Source: Sclerodactyla briareus
Taxonomy: Eukaryota; Echinodermata; Holothuroidea; Dendrochirotida; Sclerodactylidae
DNA: 64,000 bases
Assembly (NCBI GenBank): GCA_026419785.1
Contig: JAODTK010003421.1
Location: 186,001 to 250,000 of the forward strand
Direction: 5' to 3'
Shown: positions 23,060-34,040 of the stretch, one piece after another
Position numbering within the stretch: the stretch's first letter is position 1
Layout: each line of letters starts with the position of its first letter
Notes under the pieces: generated by a model
Database searches by the model: none
Seen by the model: only the letters and a program-made list of their open reading frames with translations
What the model was told of the DNA's origin: nothing
Translations under genes and position numbers: made by a program

Positions 23060-24974
23060 CTTCCGCGACTTATGGCAGTATGCATTCACTGAAATTGACA
23101 GTAACTTTCCGAAACCTGATCGATGTCAATACTTACATTTCTTCATCATGGGGTCCATTCCTACCATAGCCATGTCTTAGAGATATTCAATCGAGGACCC
23201 TTCCAATTGGGTTGGAGGCTGCTGCAGAAATCACTGTCATGGAAAAATTGTGTGCTTTTTTCGGGCATTTGATTGAAAGGAATGGAGCCAGTCAGCAGTA
23301 AATTAGGTCATTTTTTCAGATTAGTATCCGCTCAAAATTCGTCCAATTTACATGGCTCAGAATTGTTTCGCGCCGCTCCGCCGCGTATAGTGTAATACGT
23401 CAATCACGTAAACCCCATACTACTGTGCACGAAAAAAATCCCCTGCTCTGCTGTTTTTCGTTACATATTAGCTTTCATCTTTCTATTAAAAACCGCACGT
23501 CAAGTGGCAAAGCCAATCTGAAAATTAAGGAACAGAAGTCGACTAAACTTGTGAGTGTTTAAGAAAATCGCAGTTGGTTCCGGCCATTGTTGTAGGGGGG
23601 GGGGGGGGGTGCAACATGAACATCCTAAACCAAATTCTCCTCGGGCCTACCGATAGGTTCACCACAGTTGAAGAATGACATGTATGGACAAAAATCAAAA
23701 TTTGCCAGAATACTGACAAACGTTATTTACACGTGGGCCCACTGTATTATAATGTACGGAAAAGATAGGATACCGCGCGCGAGCGCGATTTTATGTTTTT
23801 TGGGGCATTTCGGCCTTCTCACAAAAAAATGGAACAATCTAATAAGAAATTATGCGTTAGACATCCAAACACTATATAACAACTTTCGCAGCCAGCTGAT
23901 CGAAAAACCGGGATACCAAAAGTTCGTGCAAATATTGATCCGGGACAGCCTTTAAGCTCAAAAATCGACAGGGGTGATGGACACAATGACCTGAAAATCG
24001 GTAGGGTGCATCGCACCCCATCAGAAAATCTGGGGGTGCTGCGCACCCCCAGCACCCCCCCCCCTTCGCAGGGGTGCTCCAGTAGGTATGGCCTGGGTCC
24101 CTGTGAGATTTATAGTTGCTATATTGAGCTAGGAATGAGTCCATTTGTTCTTGTGTGCTGGTCTTAGGGTATGAAAAGGAGTTCAAAACAATTGTACGCC
24201 TTTTGCTGCTTGTGGCCATGGCAGCACATTCGTCCTTGGCATTAATTGATCAAGAAATCGTGAGATTTCATGTGAAGGTATTATGTGAAGTAAGTAAGTA
24301 AGTAAGAAGGAGTAAAACTTCTTAATCCATGAAGGAATCAAGTACTCCATCGTACAGGCATAGGAATGATATAAATGAACGGTGTAAATAAAAGATCAGA
24401 TATACAAGATATAGTGTAAGCTATAAAAAAAAATATAAGAAAAGAGTTAGCGTCTCTGTTTATAATTAAAGCTTTATTTTGCACGGGGGATGAATGAATA
24501 CCGATATCTGATGGTTTCAGATAGGGAGTCTCAGCCTACAGATACCTCTCTCTATTTGTCTCTCATAAGAGTGATGGAAGAGGTGGACTGGTGGCAGTCC
24601 AAACGGTGCTAAGTTGGACTCAGTAGGCATTGGTAAATCGAGTTGACTGACGGCTGAGACTCTCCTACCACACCACTAGCTTGGTTTACAATAGTATCAA
24701 TATGGAATCTTTTCAATTGCCTGACATTACACCCCAGCATATCATACCAACTCATACATTTACATATCAAACGCAAGGCCTCTTATGGTGGACGTATAGA
24801 ATATATCTAGAATTTCACGGACGGATACTAAAGTGAGACAGTGTACGAAGGAACAATAGAAACTAGTTGAGCTTTTAATAAGAGCGTCAATATTGATCAC
24901 CCCACGTTAAGTTTTGTTTATCGTTCAGGTAACCCCAAGATATTTGTATGAAGAACACGGTCGACGCAGAATCC

Positions 24975-26000
24975 TTAATTGGGACAGGTGAAATAGCGGT
25001 GGCGTCCCGTCGAAAAATCAATTATATTCTTTTGTCTGGAAAGATTCAAACAAGAAAATTCGAATCGCAGTGATTGTAAAAGACTCACTTGCTTGAGGTA
25101 TGCGCTATTATCAGTACCCCCCGTTAAACCAACCAAGGCGGTATCATCAGCAAACTTAATGAGTGGCACCCGTGCTCAGAAACTGTGGCATCATAGGTGT
25201 AAAGTGAAACAAAATGTGCTAAAACCGTCCCATGGAGGGGGGGGGGGCAACCAGTGTCAGATATAAATATCGGAATAACAAGTAGGATAGTTTTAACACA
25301 TTGAGTTCTATTAGTGAGTATTTCATGATCCATTCGATGAGGTTACTGGAGACATTCATTGTGACAAGTTTATTCGCTAAAATCTGAGGTTGTATGGTAT
25401 TATTAAGGCAGAGGAAAGTCGAAAAAACATGGCACGGGGTAATTCCCACAGCTAGATTGGCTCTAGGTGGCACTATAGTCTCCAGGGATAACAAGTATGT
25501 ATCTTAACTTGATATGAAAACTGAAAAGGTCTAGAAATGTTTCAAAAATGGTTAAATGTTCTAAAAATATACGTTCGCAAAACTTTTCATTGGCAGCTGT
25601 GAGGGCAACAGGACGCAGGTCATTGAAAACAGGATATTGCACTGTTTTGGGAAACGGGTATGATATTAGACTGCTTCCACATTTAGGTCTAGTGCTTGTT
25701 GTAAAAGACATGTTGAAAATGTATGTAAAAATTATGTTAATTGCATTGCCTTTGTTCAAACACCCGTGTGAAAGTTTGTCAGGTTGCAGCCTTTGTGAGT
25801 TGTGCTTGTGCAAGTGGCGGTGGGCGAACATCGCATTCGCAACCGTGAAGTTAAAATCATCAACTGAAAAAGCTGTCGGTACGTTCCGTTCGGCTGTGAA
25901 GTCATGATGATTAAAACAGTTATACAAATAATTTAGTTCATTTGAATATGTGGCACTCATTTCTGGTAATTGGCAAGTTGACGACTTGTTACCGTACCAT
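24975..26000 (-). pseudogene. Rex1/L2-like reverse transcriptase (frameshifted)
   Basis: Motifs appear in the expected order on the minus strand. ELNYLYNCF is followed by a DKLSHGCLN segment (the conserved GPDKIS position). FNDLRPVALT comes next, then LILYVIPGDY-like remains. The PQG region is at about 25225 (GCPPPLHGTVL, damaged). The catalytic KFADDTALVGL lies at 25137-25157, and LNLSRQKNIIDF follows downstream. The protein is spread over several frames: the first 165-codon segment is open, later parts are shifted. The FADD residues are intact. This is the canonical domain order of Rex1/L2 ORF2; no full-length product can be made as read. Confidence 0.85.
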
Positions 26001-26379
26001 CATCAACACGATACCGTTCCCATACTCTCCTCATGTTGTTTTCTGTGAATGACTTTCAACTTTGTCCTGTATGCGCTTTCTCTGCACGGATTGCTCTTTA
26101 GTTGGGTTGTACTGCTTAGTCCCTCCGACACGTTCATCTCTTCCGGAAATCCCCTTCTTCTTGTGATTAACTATTTCACTGTCTTAGTGATCCAGGCTTA
26201 TGTTAGGATATATTTTATATGCTTGTTGGGATAGTGAGTTCGATGCAAAATTGAATGTAGTCACTCACGGTTGTTGTCAGTGTCATTCAGGCCGTCGGCG
26301 GCGTCGGGACAAAAAACTCAAGCATGCAATCAAGTGTAAGATCTGATGCTCCAGCTATTTTCGTTCCATTGTTGTATTG

Positions 26380-26889
26380 TCATGGTCGTGGTTTCTGTCT
26401 CTGCCACAATAGGCAGGTACTGGGTATTAAGTTATAGGTTATGGTCAGCAGGCCAACTCCAAGGGGTGGTAATTGTGTGGAAGAATACTCAAGTCCAGGT
26501 AGCTTAGCCATTACCTCCGGATTGAAAAGCTGGTGACGTGTTGGTGGTGGTCTCTTTCTAAGGCGTGCGTGATTGAAATCGCCAGATATGATCCATAATA
26601 CGCAAATATGGGCGATTAGTTTCATAATTTATGTATAAACGATCACGCATCACAGATATCCTTGGCTGCGGTTTAGCTAACTTACGATTGGGATGGGTAT
26701 CAGTACTTACAGACTTGTATGAATAGCTGACCGCAGAGAAAATTCCAGGGCTAGATCGGGCTAGATATATAAAATGGCCGCAAGCTGACATCAGTATTTC
26801 AATGTTAAGTGAGCATGATTGATGGTTTTATACGGCATGGTTAGGGGGCACCTTTCTTCATTGAGGATAAACATACAAACTCCCCCTTT
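26380..26889 (-). pseudogene. LINE endonuclease, C-terminal part
   Basis: The minus strand begins with GGVCMFILNEE (conserved GGV-C segment) near 26889. It continues through a degraded middle to ISGDFNHARL near 26560-26590, and then LPPLGV..LTITYNLIPS near 26450. GDFN-H and the final LGxSDH-type block are catalytic landmarks of apurinic-like LINE endonucleases; here the SDH triad is lost. The N-terminal part of the same domain lies at 29066-29200, on the other side of the nested LINE. Sequence from 26380 to 25960 corresponds to the weakly conserved linker to the RT. Confidence 0.75.
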
Positions 26890-29065
26890 GTGGATGCATT
26901 CCAGGTTTTTTAGCAAGTAGAGTAGTTTGGCATATAAATGTTTTGTTAGAAAGTACGAAGCTGTTTGACCTCTTGGAGGTTTCATTGAAAAAGGTAAAAA
27001 ACGAGGTTATGCAAGTTTAGTTACTTGGAGGGGAAACGTCGCAGAGCAGAAGTAAGAACAAAGAGGCCTTCTGGATGAAAAAAGGGAAGTTTTTCTGGCC
27101 ATCACACGTAAGCGACATTTATGGAGACTTTATCGTTCTTCTGGGTCAGTGTCGGATAGAGCATATTAAAGTTCAGCAAAAGCTTGCCAGCGTTTAGTTT
27201 CTGGTGACTAAACTTGATTTCGAGAGGCCGCTGCCCCTCTAACATCAAGGAGAATCCTCGTGCATGTTTCTCTTATATGAGGGGAAGCAGAAAGTCAGGA
27301 CAGCATTGGTCCTTTGATAGATTCCAAATCGGGAGTACAATCAGCGATAGCCAGGAGATGGCTTAGGTTCTTACTAATTATTTCTCGTCTGTTTTACTCT
27401 GAGAACTTGGATAATTTTGGTGACCTAGTTGTCGGGGTTCTCCGCAGAGTATTGGATAAGATGGTGTGTTCGTCTGTGTAAAGTTAAAGGAGAAACTGCA
27501 GAAGCTCACAAGTGATAAAGCTCATGGTCCTGACGGAGTTTTATCCTTTCTTACTAAAATCATTGCCGACGGAGTTGCCGTTCCACTAGCTATTACATTT
27601 TCAATAAGGACGCTAGAAGGTATGGTTCCGGATGATTGGAGGAGAGCAAATGTTCTCCTATTTTCAAGAAACGTGGTAAACGGTCTCTTCCTGGAATTAC
27701 AGGCCAGTTTCGTTCACTAGGTTTGTCGAAAGGTAATGGAATCAAATCATTCGGGATCAGATGGTTGATTATTTAAATGAGCATAGTCTGATTCGAGGTC
27801 CAGCATGGTTTAGGAAGAATCGTTCGTGTGGACGAATCTATTGGATTTATGGAAGGGTTACATGTTCTGTTGACAAACGGCAATGCGGTGATATAATTTT
27901 TGGACTTTCAGAAAGCTTTTGACAGGTTCCTCATGAGCGTCTCTTGATCAAGTGGGAGAGCTTTGGTTCTGAGGGGAATGTCCTCAGTGGATTAAATTTA
28001 AATTTTCGTGGTGCTTCTATGGGAAAAACGAAGTTGTCATTAATGGGCGGTCGTCTTCTGGGCCAAGGTCACTACTGGTGTTCACAGGGATCGGTTCTTG
28101 GGCCGATCCTGTTTTGGCTTATATTGACGATCTGAAGGTTCTGTTCATTCAAGGGTAAGAAGTTCGCAGACGATACTAAGTTGTTGAGGAGGCGGTTCGA
28201 GGGGATGCTGCTATTGTTACAAAGGATTTGGCTATAAATTTTCCAAATGGTCTTCCGACTGGCAATGTTTTAATGTGACAAGTGCAACGTTATGATGTGG
28301 GTTTTCCCAATCGCAACGCTTCTCAAGTTGAATGGAGAAAATATTCAGGAGGGGGATTCAGAAAAGATCTTGGGGTTGTTTTGATTCTTCTTTGAAACCT
28401 GCCAAGCAGTGTGCCGAAGCTGCTAGAAGAGGTAATTGCGAGTATTCGGCTTGATTAGACGTCTTCAGTTTCCTTGACCTGATATTGTTGTCAGGTGTTT
28501 AAGCACTGGTGGTGGAGGACCCGCACCTAGAATTATTATTACAAGTGTGGATCCCTACATTGAAAAGACAAGCAGGACTTGAGAACGTTCGGCGCTAGGG
28601 CAACTAGAATGATTCAATGACTGAAAAATTATTCTTACGAGGAAAGATTAACGGCGTCTCGGTCTAAACTACCATGGAAGATGAGGCGAATTCGGGGTGA
28701 CTGATTCAGGTTTTCAAAATTGCCATGGACTCGATGGCCTGTCTTCCACTACTTCTTTGAAATTTTTCCCATGTTTACTGCAAATAGATGGCCACTGTCT
28801 CAAAGCTTTGGCAAGCGCTGTGCAGGGAATTCGTAAATATTTCTTCTCGCAGAGGAGTGATCATTGCGTGGAATTGTCTTCCTAAAAATGTGTGTTTGCT
28901 CTAAGAATGTGAATGCGTTCGAGAACCGTCTTGATTTATTTTCAGGAATCAAGGGCGTATACTTAGTTCGCAGTTTGGTTGTTCATTTTCTTTGCCTGGG
29001 CGGTTGTTGTGGCTTGGGTCGTTTATGAGATTTGTCCTTCCTGACCCCTTATTCACTAAACTAAA
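26890..29065 (+). mobile_element. CR1-like LINE, 5'-truncated, nested
   Basis: The element contains a LINE linker and reverse transcriptase in plus orientation and ends with ACTAAACTAAA (29054-29065), a short (ACTAA)n-type tail. Its target lies within the endonuclease region of the antisense Rex1/L2-like LINE. The sequence CTTT is found both just left of it (26886-26889) and just right of it (29066-29069), a possible short target duplication. Its own endonuclease is missing, so it is 5'-truncated by more than 1 kb. It is the youngest element of this nest. Confidence 0.8.
27080..28960 (+). pseudogene. CR1-like reverse transcriptase (frameshifted)
   Basis: In order: RKRHLWRLYRSSGS (27107-27150), a KLDFERPL segment near 27210, RGKQKVRTA near 27280, KLQKLTSDKAHGPDGV (27490-27540), a VPDDWRRANV segment (27625-27655), a DFQKAFD segment near 27900, a QGSVLGPIL segment (28085-28115), KFADDTK (28158-28178), a KPAKQCAEAARR segment (28398-28432) and RKYFFSQRSDH near 28830-28862. 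Nearly every conserved LINE RT block is present with little amino-acid damage. However, the frame changes many times through single-base indels. The catalytic FADD pair is intact. Confidence 0.85.
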
Positions 29066-29200
29066 CTTTCACCTTTCCGGAATTTGTGTTCCGATCACCC
29101 CGCAATAATTTAAATCCACTGATAGTTACATGGGCGATCATGCGGTCTGTGAGCCAAGTTTCTGTAAATGATAACAGAATGGCATTACGAAAAGTCATCT
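29066..29200 (-). pseudogene. LINE endonuclease, N-terminal part
   Basis: The minus strand reads AILLSFTETWLTDRM, then TISGFKLLRGDR, then NSGK. TETWL is the conserved glutamate block of LINE endonucleases (catalytic E), and RxDR..SGK.GG is the next conserved block. The reading resumes with GGVC at 26889, so one domain is split by the LINE at 26890-29065. Sequence further upstream on this strand (29200-30210) should be the 5' part of the same element, but no motif is clear there. Confidence 0.8.
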
Positions 29201-31419
29201 GAAGATATTGACGTTACGAAAATTCATCATTTCTTATTGCCTCAGGGACTGTATATGACCCTAATTATGGATGGTAGGAACGGCTTACATTCTTCTGCGC
29301 ATCCGCCTCTTGATACCTCCTGGATTGCCCGTTTTCTTTTCCGCATTTGACTTCGGATGTCCTTGAGTTAGGCGTTTTACATGTCGTATTGTGTAGGCCG
29401 GTAGGTGAAACATAAGGAGGGCTATTGGCTAGTAACTGAGCATGTACGAATCCTATATCTGGACGCAGCGGAAATCCATATTTTTTTGTCTCGTCGCCAA
29501 GAATATGGTCACCAATAGAACTAAACATCCGAACAACATACTTCGGTTCCAGTTTTACAGTTTTTGCAGTTCAATGCGTCAATGACGGATAAACAGAAGT
29601 GCCTCAAATGATGAAAGTTTTGAAAGATATAGAGATACTGTGCGAGTTGTGTCGCCACTAGGGTACCGCCACCAATTAGCGAATTCATCACTGAAAATCA
29701 CTGAAAAAGGGAAACACAATGTGTGCCGACTGTGCTCCGAGATGTCAAAACGAAATAAGTGCCCCTTCCTTCGAACGAGCATTGATCACTTAAATTAGAA
29801 CATTGAAATGCGGGCGCACCAAAAATATCGACCCACAAATAAAATTTATGTCATCAACGAGACAGGTGTATAAAATAGATCGCGCGTGTTTTTAATTCAC
29901 GATCTGTTGTTAATTCAATAATACTTAAATCGCTTAGGTGATACTGGACCTGAATCAAAGCGAAATACTGGGTTTATATACAAGATGGCGAGAAATCAAC
30001 TGTGTAATATCCTCAACTGGTTAAAAAAGGGAGTAAAAAAGGCCTCGGAAGTATACACTCGTCTGAAATACATCCTGAAGTGTGGATTGATGAAACGTGA
30101 GCTTTAAATGTTACAGACTGACAGAGGAGCGTATTTCGGTAACAGCACCAAACACATAGGTCAATCTACTATCGAGGATAGCCATGCCTCAGTGGAAAAT
30201 TATCATTCCGTGCTGAATTGATAAAGTAGTGATCTGCACAAACATGACAAAGTTTAGATGTCTGCATTGCTTCAGTATAATGAATTCTATATACAGCACG
30301 CTACAACAGTATGACTGTCCTATGATACTGCTACCTATTGTTCAGGCAAACGGTATAGTTATTTTCAGCTCAATTAATATAGTTATAGCATGTTGTATAG
30401 CACATATCCGTGAATGGTTACAGCTGCCAGGTTGGTGGTTTGACATGTTTCATGCAAACTATTGCACGGGTCATTGCGTTTTCAAAATACCATGTCATTT
30501 GGCCGAATGTCGGAATTGAACGATTGAGTTCCTTGGAATAAACCACATTCCATAAACAAAACCAAAATCACCCTTTAACCTCGCGTTTCCTGTTATCTAT
30601 TCATGCGCTATACGAAAACGAGTCTTATCACCTTGCATTTACTTTGAAATTCCTTCGAGAATTAAGTCTAGATCGTTTTTTTTTTGTTTGTTTTCTGCTG
30701 TCTTGACATTTCCATGACAAAGCTAGGAAAGGAATTAGTTGAATATGCATTTACATGTCTGTTTCGGACTCGCCTCTCCTTCCCCGATGTTTTACCGAAA
30801 CATTCATGTAACGAATTTATGAAATCACATAATCCATGTCGTCTGCGTCACTGAATCACCGCATTACTTATATACTATGATGTACGTAAACGCGACTATA
30901 CAGGCTTAAGGAGCAAAACAGAGAACTAATCTAAGGTAGAGTAAATTCAGTAAGTGCTGCTAATCTTTAGTATTGAAGGAGTTTCCTCGTCATTTCATCT
31001 TCAAATCTGCCGTGGGTAATAAAATCCCGACATTATAAACAGTGACATTCTTCATCAGAAAGTAGCTCAGCTGTGCTGACTGCCGTCCGTAAATTATTTA
31101 TTGGCTGGTATGCTGATGAAATGGAAAGGAATGCTGACGTCGCTGCGCGCTCGAAGTATTTCCAAACTAACGGAATTTAACCAATCAATGGAATCTCACG
31201 CTCTATTTCGCCTTCCTTTCATTCGCAATAAAAAACCCCCTTTTCTTCCAAAATCTAATAGCGTCATCAGTGGCCTATATAGGAGTTATTGATAAGGTAG
31301 CCTACCAAATCCAAGAATCGATTTGGCGAAAAGCAACTCGAACAGGAGCCAGTAACGAATACTTCACAGTTCTTATTCTATCAGAATCCTTATTGACTAA
31401 CAGTCATGATTGGGTAAGG

Positions 31420-32160
31420 TTTTCACTGTGTTCCATGCTGGTCTAGAATTCTATTCCTGGGACTCCTGTTAATTTTATTGTTTCGCTCTTGTAGTCGGGC
31501 TTGTTTTGAAAAAAGTTTTGTTTCTGTTTAATTCTGGCGGCGATGACGTAAATTAGAACATTGAATATTTGACATATTTGCCAAATTCACTAAGCTAGGC
31601 TTGCTCCCTCCTGAAGGAACGCGTGTCTGAGCCTCTATTGATATTCCGCTGCAGTTTTTCTTCTGGACTCCCACTTTTCTAAGAATCCTCCGGTTAATCC
31701 TGAGGCCATTGTTTACATGAAACAATTCGTATTATGTCCGCCGCACTGCGACCCAATCCACACCATAATTCTGAAATCCACTAACTAGAAAAACCATCCC
31801 GCTGGTATTGCACTTGTTCGTAGTAACCGCTCGGAATCCCTAGTTTGGGGCTCCCTAATGTATTCCTTCGCTTGGACTTTTTACTGACCGCCATGATAAC
31901 GCATATCACTGTAACTGAAATTGCCATGAATATGGTTTTCTGTTGGCGGGAAAAATAAAGAAAAAAACGCAAAATTGACGTTTGTGATATTGAAATCGGA
32001 CACTGGGCTATCGTCTGTCACAATTCCAAAGAAACATTATCGCCATAAAGTTACTGAGCGGGTACAATATTAAAAATGCAAGCAGGTAGGAGCCACAATG
32101 CGGGGAGGAAATCACCATTGATGCATGTGGGTAGTCAAACGTAGAATCCTCGTCAATAAC
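31420..32160 (-). mobile_element. Copy-2-only insertion, possible LINE 5' fragment
   Basis: Copy 1 runs directly from GACTAACAGGCATG (8889-8902) to sequence before 8960; copy 2 has about 740 bp more at the same place. On the minus strand this extra segment includes a basic ORF (31528-31725) with RRILRKVGVQKKN and SKPSLVNLANMSN. This resembles the region upstream of the endonuclease in some LINEs. It shares TTCAATGTTCTAATTTA with the minus strand of 29770-29815, inside the Rex1/L2-like LINE. No 3' tail or target duplication was found. Insertion is well supported by the copy comparison, identity much less so. Confidence 0.4.
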
Positions 32161-32575
32161 TGGCTATGAAAGTAGTGTGGGCAAATTGGAGAGTTAGTAC
32201 ATATTAAATACTCAGATGATGATCCAGCTAGTCTCTCCATTCTCATCTCTGACCACGTCGAAGGGCGGATCAACAATACACGTGGGCGAGGCATCTGAGT
32301 CGAAAACTTGAAGAGTTGGGGATGTTGAAATGGAGTGCAATATATATAGTCGACTACAATGCACATGGCGTATGAGCGAGGTAGACCGGGCCTGTTCCTG
32401 CCGTAAGTCATCTAAAACAATGGAAAATGAAAGCCTCATGTGCAAATCTGCTCCTAATCCCACCGGAGACCTAAAGGCCTTGCTGGCACAAGGAGGCACG
32501 ACCAGTACAGAAAGAATCGAAATGCAAGCAAAGATTTCTAAGAGGGCATACAATAAGATACAGTCGGAAATGCTT

Positions 32576-33689
32576 TAGCTGTCGCTTTGACTGTCTAATC
32601 GAATACCAGGCAGGGGAAAGTTGTGGTCACTCAAACCAATACAGTTAATGTTCGGAAATTGTTTTACATCTGACTTTGGGACTACAAATATTTAGAATTT
32701 TTTATATGAAAATACAATACCTTTGACGTAGACTACAGAGTAGTAATTTGAACGACCTTCTCCACATGACACTGTTCAAGATTTTTAATTATGTATACCT
32801 GGATATGACGTATTTGCTCTTTGTATTAAGAGCATGAGATGAGATTGAAGCGATTTTGGTTGACGTCATTCTATCACATATTGGAAATAATGTGTTGCTA
32901 GGTGTCGTTCATCTTTGCCAATGGAAGAGTCATCCCATGTAGTTCGTTTTCAAGTGTAGCAGTAGTCAGTGATTTCAATGTCAACCTCATGGGTCAACGG
33001 AGAGTGGTTATTGGGCTCAGAGATACATACAATTGAAATCACGGATTAATAGAATAGTTGACATAGCTTGGAAAATAATGATCAAGTACTCTCAAGTAAT
33101 AATCCGGGCATTATCGATAGCATAACCTCCTTATATTATATTTAGAGATTAATGAACATATACTGGGCCTTTGTTGCAGTATCAAAACTAGATGACGTCA
33201 ACAATAGGAGGTTAAAACCCGAGGCCCCCACTATTCATGACGCCTATGACGTCAAACCGGTTTTACTTCGAAAACAAAGGCCCGCGTATCTGTTTATTAT
33301 TCCCATGTATAAAATATCCAATTACTTTACTAAAATTCACAGGAAAACGTTTCAAGGACTTGTACATAGCGTATCGTATTTGCGAGCAGTTAACACCTGG
33401 TCAAATTACTTGGTCAGCAGTGGTATATCAGCCGAACCCTTATGATTCACTTTTACTCGCTAATTCTACATGCATAAGTCACGTGGTAGCCCATTTATGA
33501 ATCTAATACAATTCATCCCAGTCACGAGGACCAAATCAAGTATTTTCGACGGACGCCGCGCACACTACGGATTATATGAACGACGACAGAGAAATACTTT
33601 AATAGCTACGGTTTTCATGGTTCGACGAAGGAAACTTTACAGCTGAAGTTTTTCATGGTTTGACGAAGGTAGCCAAGCGTACATGGCGT
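32576..33689. other. Unique sequence without recognised feature
   Basis: A 97-codon ORF at 33152-33445 shows no recognisable domain and overlaps another ORF in a second frame. Nothing else is supported. Confidence 0.5.
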
Positions 33690-34040
33690 ACAAAGAAGGG
33701 GGTGTCTGCCATCCGGCTGATTATTATCCCTCTAGCGGAGAGTCCAGCTTGTGATTTATCAGGAAATGCCCTCTTCGATGAGTCTGCAGTACAACACTAA
33801 CTATATGCACTTACCATCGTCAATCATCTCTCATTAATCGCCGTCTACAGACGTCCATTTGAACTTTCACTGTCCATACAGTTGTCCATTTCGACAGGAA
33901 ATACGCCCGATGTGGTCGATAGCAGTGTTAAACAAAAACGACGGACAATTAAAGGCTGTTCGCATCAGAAGTGTTCTAGTAGACTCACATGCCGCCATGT
34001 CAATTAGCCATTAATAGCAATTATTTCGACGGTCGATCTA
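33690..34040 (+). repeat. Faint third copy of part of the duplicated block
   Basis: GCGGAGAGTCCAG..GTGATTTATC..GGAAATGC, CTATATGCAC, CGTCTA..GTCCATT and AGTTGTCCAT occur here in the same order and spacing as in 3470-3660 and 16960-17140. Divergence is much higher than between copies 1 and 2. Left and right limits are uncertain. Confidence 0.45.

Larger units (their letters stand above)
18421..24076. mobile_element. hAT-like composite element 3 (5.66 kb)
   Basis: Flanks CTCCCAGT (18413-18420) and CTCCAGTA (24077-24084) form an imperfect 8-bp target duplication. Copy 1 runs through this point (about 7490-7510) without any insertion. The left end CAGGCCAATGCGAA and the reverse-complemented right end CACCCCTGCGAA share a degenerate TIR, each followed by a CTGGGGGTGC segment. 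Inside are a (ATCT)n tract, two tandem arrays, a nested hAT-like element (20912-23059), and flank with GCGCGCGAGCGCG near 23776. No transposase is visible. It may be a large non-autonomous element or several elements that inserted into one another. Confidence 0.7.
24287..30210 (-). mobile_element. Rex1/L2-like LINE, interrupted by another LINE
   Basis: On the minus strand the element runs 5' (near 30210) to 3' (24287). It ends with a (TTAC)n tail, seen on the plus strand as GTAAGTAAGTAAGTAAG at 24287-24305. It carries an apurinic-type endonuclease region (split between 29066-29200 and 26380-26889) and a reverse transcriptase (about 25960-24975). Removing the nested CR1-like LINE leaves about 3.7 kb, close to full length for this group. 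Copy 1 of the block lacks it, so insertion followed the duplication. The 5' limit is set only by where copy 1 alignment resumes, so it is approximate; no clean target duplication was found. Confidence 0.8.
14920..32575 (+). repeat. Duplicated block, copy 2 (expanded by insertions)
   Basis: This is the partner of 1-9260. Removing the composite DNA element (18421-24076), the LINE complex (24287 to about 30210) and a ~740-bp LINE-like insertion (about 31420-32160) leaves about 5.3 kb. That matches copy 1 once its own two insertions are removed. Unlike copy 1, it has an extra ~95-bp patch at 15945-16040. It resumes after the LINE complex near 30210, where it aligns with about 7690 onward in copy 1. 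The shared end is near 9260 / 32575. No conserved ORF is visible. Confidence 0.85.

Noticed and set aside
24287-24305. GTAAG repeats read as a CRISPR-like or telomeric array
   Set aside because: It is the complement of the (TTAC)n tail of the minus-strand LINE; there are no spacers and no telomeric unit.
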